Part shown: positions 15,618 through 21,322 of the stretch, piece after piece
How positions within the stretch are numbered: the first letter of the stretch is position 1
Layout of the letters: each line of letters begins with the position of its first letter
NCBI GenBank assembly: GCA_019661805.1
Contig: JAIFWR010000001.1
Location: forward strand, 1 to 21,322
Length of the DNA stretch: 21,322 nucleotides
Source: Candidatus Parcubacteria bacterium
GTDB lineage: Bacteria > Patescibacteriota > Minisyncoccia > Phycocordibacterales > Zambryskibacteraceae
Reading direction: 5' to 3'
Notes under the pieces: model-generated
Told to the model about the DNA's origin: nothing
What the model saw: only the letters and a program-made list of their open reading frames with translations
Database searches by the model: none
Position numbers and translations under genes: made by a program

Positions 15618-16650
15618 CCACCTGTTCGGCCGCCTCGACGGCATTGCCGATCTTACCCGAGAAGACGTGGATGATCTTCTCCCCCACCTTCGAGACGAGG
15701 GTCGGCCGTTCGTCGGTCGCGTCCACGTTGGGGAGGACGGTGCGGATGGTAAACATCGACCCGGCGTGCTCGGCCTCCGCGAGGTCGGGCATGAACTTCT
15801 TCGCCACCTTGAGGAAGTGGGTGATATTCGTCACCGGAGGATCTTTGATGATGCCCCTGTTCAAGAGCGGCTTCAGCTCTTCCGGCACGATGGGGAAGTT
15901 GCCGGTATTTGAGGCATGGATGGCATGGACGACATTCCCCATGACGTGGAGTCCCGTCTCGCCGTATGGGTCAATGCAGAAGAAGGGCCCGTCGAGGACC
16001 ACAATACTTTTCCCCGCATATTTAGTAGGCAGCCTTAGGACCGGCTTCTCGCAGACTTCGAACTGGTAGTCCTTCTTCGCTTCGGGAAACCTTTCCAATA
16101 TGAAATTCGAGTTCGCATACGTCGCATTGACGACCTTATCGTACTCGTCGATCTGGTGCGGCATGAAGACCTCATTCAAGAGGAGGCTCACCTTCGAGTT
16201 TGCGAGCTTCTCTGCCGCGAGGTCCTTCAGCTTCAAGGGGTCAAAGAGAGCTTCGACGCCCCTGATCGTGAGGTCCACATGCTCCGGGTGAATGTGGTCG
16301 TCGAGGCGCACCTCCTCGTGTTCGAGCTCGCACTCTTTGCAGAACTTGAGGAACTCCCGCCCAGAGACGCGGCTCCCCTCCTTGGCGATTGAATAGTAAT
16401 GCTCGTTCCCATCGATGACGGCCGCCCCGTACTCGCGGCGGAAGGATTCCTCGGCATACTTCGACGAGAGGGCGGTCGACCTCGAGCGCGGGTAATGATA
16501 GCCGCGGTGGAGCCGGTACTGGTTGATCCCGGAAGCGGCCGAGAGAATCTCCGCATTCTTCTCATAGAGGTCCACGTCGTGCCCCGCTTCCGCGAGCTTG
16601 ACCGCCGCCGTGATCCCGAATATGCCCGCGCCTACGACGGCGATTTTCAT
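15601..16650 (-). CDS. FAD-dependent oxidoreductase (DAO-like)
   Basis: This 349-residue protein begins IAVVGAGIFGITAAVKLAEAG, the dinucleotide-binding GxGxxG (7-12), followed by DVDLYEK with Glu30 for the adenosine ribose. SGINQYRLHRGYHYPRS follows, as in DAO-fold enzymes. The C-terminus has a short second FAD motif, VFSGKIGNAVEAAEQVV. DAO-fold proteins oxidise amines, amino acids or hydroxyacids; the substrate here is unknown, and a sugar or sugar-linked amine is a guess from context. GGGAG sits four bases before the ATG at 16650. It follows the fibre gene by 36 bases with no terminator hairpin, and converges on the Gfo/Idh gene with a 17-base overlap. Confidence 0.82.
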   Translation of the reverse strand: MKIAVVGAGIFGITAAVKLAEAGHDVDLYEKNAEILSAASGINQYRLHRGYHYPRSRSTALSSKYAEESFRREYGAAVIDGNEHYYSIAKEGSRVSGREFLKFCKECELEHEEVRLDDHIHPEHVDLTIRGVEALFDPLKLKDLAAEKLANSKVSLLLNEVFMPHQIDEYDKVVNATYANSNFILERFPEAKKDYQFEVCEKPVLRLPTKYAGKSIVVLDGPFFCIDPYGETGLHVMGNVVHAIHASNTGNFPIVPEELKPLLNRGIIKDPPVTNITHFLKVAKKFMPDLAEAEHAGSMFTIRTVLPNVDATDERPTLVSKVGEKIIHVFSGKIGNAVEAAEQVVKLAR

Positions 16651-16686
16651 GAGTCTCCCAATTTAACACAACTCAAGAGAGTAAGG

Positions 16687-18237
16687 CTAATTCACTATCC
16701 AGTAGTTCAAGCAGGCTTTGTTGGTGGCAGGATTGGCGCTCGATTTGATGGTAAAGCTCGTGCCTGCTGTCCTGGCACTCACCGTGTAGATCCGCCCGGT
16801 CGTGGTGTTGCAGGTAATGCCCAGCCGTGTGCCAAGAGACGAATCTTCAGTGATCAGGATTTGGCTATTGGCCGTTACTGCCGAGGTATTAACCACGAGA
16901 GTGCTGCCGCCAGTCGCCATAGCAACGCTACCTCCAGAAGCCGAACCGCAGACCGCAGGCGAGGCTGAAGAGGAGCAGTTTGTGGCAGTCTTTAGGCTTC
17001 CAACGCTCAAAGTGGTAATAGTGCTATTGTTCGAGAAGAGATTCGTGGTGGTAGCCGTGGTCGCTGTAAAATTCTGAAGCGTGCTTGAACCATTGGCGAG
17101 AAGTGTCTTCGCGACAAGATTCTGCAAGCTCACGTTCTGAAGCGTCGTCGAACCGTTTACCAGGAGAGTGGTGAAGATGCTCGAAGCGGAAAAGAGACTC
17201 GTTGTGGAGGCAAAGCCGTGTACCTCAAGGCTCGAGGTTGCGAACGGCATGCCGACGTCCAGCTTACTTTTAAAGATTGAGAGCTGACCCGAACGGCCAA
17301 AGGTCATGGTAGTTGCATTTGATGTACCGAGACCGAAGGTTCCTGCTGAAGAAGTGTCTAGAAGAGAAGCCGCTGCCATAAAGAGATTCCCTGAGTTCAA
17401 GGTGGTGTTAGAACCATCATCGGAGAAGAGGGCGTCGCCTATTGACACAGATGATGTGAATTTTACTAATCTGTTAGTCGTACCAAAACCGGTAATACTA
17501 GAGGGAGGAGTAACGTATGGACGCATCATGGCAGAAATCCATGCAGCACTCTCATTACCCTCAGAAGCCCAAGACCAGTTGAACGAATTTGAGGATGCGG
17601 CATTAATACTGCTATTACTGTCCACCAACCTTCCGGTAAACACGCTTCCGGTAACCGGATAACTCTCTCGGATAACTCCTCCGCTATCTAAATTAATTGG
17701 CGGGGCGCCTGGGGCATAACCTGAAGCAATCTGCCAGGAACCATCAGCATCGGAGACGTTAGTAGCGGTACCCGGAGTAGCAATGTCCTTTGTTGAAGTG
17801 GCATCGGCAAATATAGAACTTTGGTCAACACCGTTATAGAAAACAGCAGCAATCATCCATGGAGTCGCGCTAGAAAGGTTTGCAATAATACGCCTACCTG
17901 ATCCGGTGTGAGGAGCGGCAAGATACCACATGGACAGTTTGCCACCTCCGCTGCTTACATTTGAAACATAGGTATCCAGCTGGGTAAATGCTTGTTGATC
18001 CCCACCGGCTCCATCGTCGTAATACAGAGAATTAACGGTCTCAGCAGTCCCTTCAGTAGACAGATTGACAATAATGATGGGGTTACTTCCTGTTACTTCC
18101 AGACTGGAGAGGGTGGGAGTAGCACTATTAGAATTGGCGTTGCCTAATGTACCCCCAAAAGAAATTGCCGCCATAGCGCTTGCCGGTACAGTTATGACGA
18201 TGAGAGATACCACAATCCTAACAATATATTTTTTCAT
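16687..18237 (-). CDS. Secreted fibre-like surface protein with TTLQN-type repeats
   Basis: This 516-residue protein has a Sec signal peptide: MKKYIVR, a hydrophobic stretch, then AMA-AI with probable cleavage after residue 23. Next is a beta-rich domain of about 210 residues containing VNSLYYDDGAGG, LSMWYLAAPHTGSGR and AAVFYNGVDQSS, a pattern I recognise from many secreted bacterial proteins but cannot name. Then comes a Thr/Ser/Asn-rich repeat region with TLLVNGSTTLQN and TLLANGSSTLQN 21 residues apart, and a C-terminal domain ending ARTAGTSFTIKSSANPATN and CLNYWIVN, resembling the ends of tail-fibre-like proteins. There is no cell-wall anchor or transmembrane helix at the end. The start at 18237 is set by the signal peptide and a TATAAT nine bases upstream. 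Its DNA is AT-richer than its neighbours. Confidence 0.8.
   Translation of the reverse strand: MKKYIVRIVVSLIVITVPASAMAAISFGGTLGNANSNSATPTLSSLEVTGSNPIIIVNLSTEGTAETVNSLYYDDGAGGDQQAFTQLDTYVSNVSSGGGKLSMWYLAAPHTGSGRRIIANLSSATPWMIAAVFYNGVDQSSIFADATSTKDIATPGTATNVSDADGSWQIASGYAPGAPPINLDSGGVIRESYPVTGSVFTGRLVDSNSSINAASSNSFNWSWASEGNESAAWISAMMRPYVTPPSSITGFGTTNRLVKFTSSVSIGDALFSDDGSNTTLNSGNLFMAAASLLDTSSAGTFGLGTSNATTMTFGRSGQLSIFKSKLDVGMPFATSSLEVHGFASTTSLFSASSIFTTLLVNGSTTLQNVSLQNLVAKTLLANGSSTLQNFTATTATTTNLFSNNSTITTLSVGSLKTATNCSSSASPAVCGSASGGSVAMATGGSTLVVNTSAVTANSQILITEDSSLGTRLGITCNTTTGRIYTVSARTAGTSFTIKSSANPATNKACLNYWIVN
17072..17170 (-). repeat. Imperfect repeat units in the fibre gene
   Basis: Two copies of a coding unit begin with TTCTGAAGCGT on the plus strand at 17072 and 17135, offset by 63 bases. 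They encode TLLANGSSTLQN and TLLVNGSTTLQN. A degenerate third unit (SLQNLVAK) lies between. Divergence at the DNA level suggests old protein-level repeats rather than a recent expansion. Confidence 0.65.
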
Positions 18238-18246
18238 GTGAAATTT

Positions 18247-18252
18247 ATTATA
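18247..18252 (-). promoter_or_regulatory. Consensus -10 (TATAAT) before the fibre gene
   Basis: On the minus strand a perfect TATAAT ends nine bases before the ATG at 18237, in an AT-rich gap after the FkbM stop. This gives a predicted leader of two to three bases. No convincing -35 was found, and no Shine-Dalgarno precedes the start. Confidence 0.5.
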
Positions 18253-18272
18253 AAACTGCCTTAAGTATGTTC

Positions 18273-18893
18273 CTAAGCCCAATCGAGGTCAATATTACTG
18301 ATTCCCTCCCTTCGGATCCTCTCGCGAAGCTTCGCGGTCGGCTCCGCAAGCGTCGGGAAGCGCTCGTGCGTCTCGACGACGATATTCCTTATCCTTTTTG
18401 TTAGGCCGAGGTCTATGAGCTTGTTCAGCACGTCCACTTCCGCCCCTTCTATGTCCATCTTCATGAGTCCAATGGGCTTCTCGATGCCCTGTATGAACTC
18501 CGCCAGGTCGATGATCTCTACCTCGAAGAAGGCTTTTAGGTCCATGTTTGGCTTCTCGGCGAGAAGGGTAGAGCGTATGGACCAAGCCACTTCGTCTGCC
18601 GAAGAACGCTTGTCGAAGTAGAGCTTTCCCCTCCCGGCACGTGCCGAAACGGCCTTGTTCATAAGGACGACGCCAGTATTGTCCTTGAATTTCGACTCAA
18701 GGACTTTGAAGGCGTGCGGATCGGGCTCGAAGGCGTAGACGGTCACGCCGGGCTTCGCCATCTTTGTGGTGAACTTGCCCACATTGGCGCCGCAGTCAAT
18801 GGCCACTTCCCCGGGAGCAAGACGGCTGAAAAGCTTATTGTATTTCCAGTCGCGCACACGCCGCCCTATCCTCGTGTCGAAAAAATTCACCAT
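18273..18893 (-). CDS. FkbM-family methyltransferase
   Basis: This 206-residue protein has motif I VAIDCGANVGKFT (31-43) with Asp33, and AFEPDP (54-59) with Glu56 for SAM binding. The family segment IGLMKMDIEGAEVDVL contains the conserved DIEGAE, and VVETHERF follows. FkbM enzymes O-methylate sugars and other small molecules and are common in capsule and O-antigen loci. A TTG at 18932 would add 13 residues inside the preceding gene. The ATG at 18893 (overlap ATGGTGA with that gene's stop) is preferred as the only ATG in position. It is the second of two consecutive methyltransferase genes, pointing to a doubly methylated glycan or a methylated cap. Confidence 0.88.
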   Translation of the reverse strand: MVNFFDTRIGRRVRDWKYNKLFSRLAPGEVAIDCGANVGKFTTKMAKPGVTVYAFEPDPHAFKVLESKFKDNTGVVLMNKAVSARAGRGKLYFDKRSSADEVAWSIRSTLLAEKPNMDLKAFFEVEIIDLAEFIQGIEKPIGLMKMDIEGAEVDVLNKLIDLGLTKRIRNIVVETHERFPTLAEPTAKLRERIRREGISNIDLDWA

Positions 18894-19792
18894 ATCTTGT
18901 GCCTGGGGCGCGAATGGATAATGAGGACCCAAAACAGGGGGTGCTTGCCGGGCCGTCCCATGTCAGACTCGATCGCCTTCGCGACCTCGGCATCGTAAGC
19001 CTTCACGTCCTCCGACCAGCGCGCCTTCCTTCGGAGGATGAGGAGTGGCCAGGTGAAGTACTTCCACTGGACCCGCTTGGCTTCCCTTCCACCTAAACCA
19101 TAGAGGAAGATGCCCGCATCGGGGAAAAGTGTCGTGATCTTGGATATCGTCCGCGGCGTGTACTGGCGGATGCCGTGGAAGAGGTACAGCGGCAGGACGG
19201 CTCGGGCGGGGAAGTTGTGGATCTGGATGACGGGGCCCTCCGAACGCGCGATGTAGTCCCTAATCTGCTCAAAGAAGTTGATATCCCGGTCGAAGTGCTC
19301 TATCGCCGACTGGGTGACAAAGAGGTTCGTACCGGGCGGGATAAGAGCCGAGACGTCGGTCGAGCGCGACTCGATGAAGCGGAAGTTCGGGTGCTCGCTC
19401 TCGAGCCTCTTCCAGTTCTCGCGGCGCTTGGCGTCAATGCCAACATAGGAGGCAAGCCTGCCGCCCGAGGCGGCAAGAAGGCGGGTGCCGTAATTGCCCT
19501 GCCCGCAGCCGGTATCGAAGGCACGGATTTCGCCTAACTCCTCTTTGATCTTCTCCCACGGCAGGGTGCGCCAGAAGATGTCTGAGAGTCTCCTCCCGAC
19601 GGAACTCGACTCGTAGGTGTTGCCGAGCTCGCTCTTCCAGTTTTTGTCGCTGAAGCTCCGTATCTCGATCCTAAAGTCCACATGGCGGTAGGGGAAAAGG
19701 TTGTTGAGAAAATTCAAAAAGAGATACGCGGCCTTCGCGGTCGGATTGAGTCCGGTGTCGGCATTGAGGGAATGGATGGAGGTGCTCTTCAT
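18887..19792 (-). CDS. Class I SAM-dependent methyltransferase-like protein
   Basis: This 301-residue protein has IRAFDTGCGQGNYG (89-102), motif I with Asp93 and the GxGxG glycines, then SYVGIDAKRR with an acidic residue at the end of the second strand. LFVTQSAIEHFDRD is in the motif IV position. About 85 residues precede the fold and a roughly 110-residue extension follows it, containing LPLYLFHGIRQYTPRTI and a hydrophobic FTWPLLIL stretch that may contact the membrane. The substrate is not readable; a lipid-linked sugar is plausible in this locus. It starts on an ATGA overlap with the GT4 gene and overlaps the FkbM start by 7 bases, so the three are translationally linked. Confidence 0.8.
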   Translation of the reverse strand: MKSTSIHSLNADTGLNPTAKAAYLFLNFLNNLFPYRHVDFRIEIRSFSDKNWKSELGNTYESSSVGRRLSDIFWRTLPWEKIKEELGEIRAFDTGCGQGNYGTRLLAASGGRLASYVGIDAKRRENWKRLESEHPNFRFIESRSTDVSALIPPGTNLFVTQSAIEHFDRDINFFEQIRDYIARSEGPVIQIHNFPARAVLPLYLFHGIRQYTPRTISKITTLFPDAGIFLYGLGGREAKRVQWKYFTWPLLILRRKARWSEDVKAYDAEVAKAIESDMGRPGKHPLFWVLIIHSRPRHKIW

Positions 19793-20682
19793 GAGGAAAG
19801 TTCGCGCGCCAGCCTCTCGCCGAGGAGCTTCAAGCTGTGCTCGGCCGGATTCACATTCTCTGCGTCCGGGTTGTCGACCATGAGCTTCATCCCGCAGGCG
19901 GCGGCCTCGACGATCGTCTTGTCGAAGCTCCCCGCCGGGGTCTTGTTCACATAGGTCTCGTGGGTCTGGTAGAGCCTCAAGGCCTCGTCCTGGGTGACCG
20001 CGCCGATAAACGTGATTCTCGGCGAAGCCTTGCTCCTAACCAGGGCTTCGTACTCCTTGTCTTTGGGGAGAGCTTCGCCGGCGACCGTCGCCGTGTAGTC
20101 GCCGCCGAGCGCGTTAAACCACTCAACGAACTCGAGCACCCGCTTGACCGACGAGATGCGTCCTAGAAAGAGGATCGAATGCGGCTTCCTCACGGCGGCC
20201 GGATCCGGCTTGAAGAAATCCGTATCGATCCCGGCTGGCATCCGGACCGCCTTCCGGAAGCGCGCCGTATAGGAGGAGGGTGAGGTGTAGAAGACCTTGT
20301 GCGCGAGGGCAACCGCGAGCCGGGTGGCAAGGCTCCCCTTCGCGTGGTTCCTCCAGAGGTAGACTCGCTTGCCCATGAGGCGCCAGAGGCAGCCCGCGAG
20401 GAGGACGTACTCTTGGTTCATATGGACGAAAACAGCGTCATACTCGCGGCGCTCGCGCCAGAGATATGTGTAGAATTTCCACAGGTATTCGAGTTTCGAG
20501 GCGCCGTGCTCCTTGCCGAGGGAAAGCACTTTGACGTTTTCGGGCAGGTCATGCTCGCCCGCCCCCAGGGCGATAACGGTCACCTTTTCGAAGCGACCCG
20601 CGAGTTCTTCGAGCCAGCGGTGGAAAAACCCCAAAACCGGGTCATTTTTACGGACTGCTTGAGTGAGTATCAGTAATTTCAT
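19789..20682 (-). CDS. GT4-like glycosyltransferase with a non-canonical EX7E position
   Basis: This 297-residue GT-B protein has YTSPSSYTARF and MPAGIDTDFFKPD (148-160) at the domain linker. The donor domain starts ILFLGRISSVKRV (Arg175, Lys180 phosphate-binding positions) and later has KTPAGSFDKTIVEAAACG (247-264). Glu259 is the second Glu of EX7E, but the first position is Gly251. The DKTIVEAAACG form recurs, to my memory, in Patescibacteria GTs, so this may be a subfamily trait and not a loss of activity. It starts at an ATG 35 bases inside the end of the upstream surface-protein gene and couples to the methyltransferase through ATGA. Confidence 0.83.
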   Translation of the reverse strand: MKLLILTQAVRKNDPVLGFFHRWLEELAGRFEKVTVIALGAGEHDLPENVKVLSLGKEHGASKLEYLWKFYTYLWRERREYDAVFVHMNQEYVLLAGCLWRLMGKRVYLWRNHAKGSLATRLAVALAHKVFYTSPSSYTARFRKAVRMPAGIDTDFFKPDPAAVRKPHSILFLGRISSVKRVLEFVEWFNALGGDYTATVAGEALPKDKEYEALVRSKASPRITFIGAVTQDEALRLYQTHETYVNKTPAGSFDKTIVEAAACGMKLMVDNPDAENVNPAEHSLKLLGERLARELSS

Positions 20683-21322
20683 GGGGTTCTTCGGGCGCGT
20701 GCTCCGCTTGAGGAGGCATGCGCTCCTCCTTTTGTACCAGTTCGACCGCTTTACGCAAGTACCTTATTATATGATGCCCGACCAGATAGTGGAATACGAG
20801 GCCTGCCAGGCCGGCAAAAATGATGAGCGCGAGAATGTAGACGAGGTTGTTTTTTAGGAATGTGCCCACGAGGGAAGGTGACCCAACGGCGATGGATACG
20901 TCGCGGATATTGCCCGCCTTGTCGACGGCGCGGACGATGACGCTCAAGTCATCGCTCGAAAGTGGGACTTGGAAGGGGCTTTCCGCCGGGACGAAGACGG
21001 GGGAGACGGTCGCAGGCTGGGTCCGGTCTATCACTCCCACCTCATAATGGTCTATCCCGGAGAGATTGTCCGTGGTGAAAAAGGAGACGAGTGCCCGTTC
21101 CGAGACGGTGGCCGCCGCTATGAGATAGTCGATTTCGGGGGTGAAGTCGGCCGGCGGCGCCGTATCGATGCGCATGAGGAAATGCCCGGTCGTCCCCCAG
21201 ACTCCGTTCTTGTTGGCCTTGATGTGGAAGTACCAGAGCCCGTCGTCCAAGCTTTCAAACGACTTCGTCGTCTCCGCGGTCATGACCGTATTCTCCGGCA
21301 CGGTCGAGGGCTTGTCGTCGAG
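20648..21322 (-). CDS. Membrane-anchored extracellular protein with Ig-like C-terminal region, 5' end cut by window edge
   Basis: The frame runs open to the right edge (224 visible residues), so the start is outside the window. The visible part shows an extracellular beta-sandwich-like region with LDDGLWYFHIKANKNG, IDTAPPADFTPEI and TTDNLSGIDHYEVGV, then VRAVDKAGNIRDVS, the pattern of Ig-like/fibronectin-like repeats in surface proteins. A single transmembrane helix (VYILALIIFAGLAGLVFHYLV) follows, with a charged cytoplasmic tail rich in Glu, His and Pro. It is therefore a type I-like membrane protein facing outward. It is transcribed ahead of the GT4 and methyltransferase genes, and its end overlaps the GT4 start by 35 bases. 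Its function is unknown; a scaffold or a glycosylated surface protein are options. Confidence 0.75.
   Translation of the reverse strand, partial: LDDKPSTVPENTVMTAETTKSFESLDDGLWYFHIKANKNGVWGTTGHFLMRIDTAPPADFTPEIDYLIAAATVSERALVSFFTTDNLSGIDHYEVGVIDRTQPATVSPVFVPAESPFQVPLSSDDLSVIVRAVDKAGNIRDVSIAVGSPSLVGTFLKNNLVYILALIIFAGLAGLVFHYLVGHHIIRYLRKAVELVQKEERMPPQAEHAPEEPHEITDTHSSSP

Noticed and set aside
17072-17170. Repeats in the fibre gene as a CRISPR or tandem array
   Set aside because: The copies are few, imperfect and in frame, and they encode a protein repeat. There are no uniform spacers.
1-21322. Recoded TGA (code 25), as in some Patescibacteria
   Set aside because: TGA terminates many genes at expected family lengths, including the radical SAM, GalU-like and GT2 genes, and no in-frame TGA interrupts a motif-bearing gene.

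Overview
The window is a densely coding surface-glycan locus. It holds twenty protein-coding genes, no RNA genes, no CRISPR array and no insertion sequence. No stretch longer than about 90 bases lacks a gene. TGA is used as a normal stop in many genes, so the standard bacterial code applies. The genes are short and tightly packed with ATGA overlaps. The polymerase/ligase-like protein, the TTLQN-repeat surface protein and the C-terminally anchored Ig-like protein resemble proteins I associate with Patescibacteria (Candidate Phyla Radiation), most likely a Parcubacteria-type genome. That placement is an inference from gene style; no marker gene is present.

Layout. (1) Positions 1-1634, minus strand: an O-antigen ligase/polymerase-like membrane protein cut by the left edge. 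(2) 1720-6437, plus strand: a Wzx-like flippase, a methyltransferase, a NodU-type carbamoyltransferase and a GT4 glycosyltransferase, with starts touching or overlapping the preceding stops. (3) 6513-7994, plus: a free-standing radical SAM gene with its own promoter, Shine-Dalgarno and strong intrinsic terminator. (4) 10244 back to 8052, minus: a GT2 polyprenyl-phosphate-sugar synthase-like enzyme, a GalU-like UTP-glucose-1-phosphate uridylyltransferase and a NUDIX hydrolase. (5) 10273-15617, plus, divergent from block 4 across only 28 bases: an SMR/ArnE-like small transporter, a GT-C-like multispanning protein, two GT4s, a GT2 and a Gfo/Idh/MocA oxidoreductase. (6) 21322 back to 15601, minus: an anchored extracellular protein cut by the right edge, a GT4, two methyltransferases (the second FkbM type), a secreted fibre-like protein and an FAD-dependent oxidoreductase that converges on, and overlaps, the Gfo/Idh gene.

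How the genes could work together. The cytoplasmic GTs build a lipid-linked oligosaccharide. Methyltransferases, the carbamoyltransferase and the oxidoreductases decorate or supply its sugars. The Wzx-like protein exports it and the Wzy/ligase-like protein polymerises or attaches it. Blocks 4 and 5 together look like a second, smaller route: GalU makes UDP-glucose, the DPM-like GT2 loads the sugar on polyprenyl phosphate, the SMR-like protein flips it, and the GT-C protein transfers it outside the membrane. I saw no initiating phosphoglycosyltransferase and no Wzz chain-length regulator, so the locus probably continues beyond the window.

Regulation. Several gene starts are preceded by an extended -10 element of the form TGCTAnnnT (or a near variant) ending only 7-9 bases before the start codon, which suggests leaderless transcripts. 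The 10256-10273 element is symmetrical and can fire in both directions.
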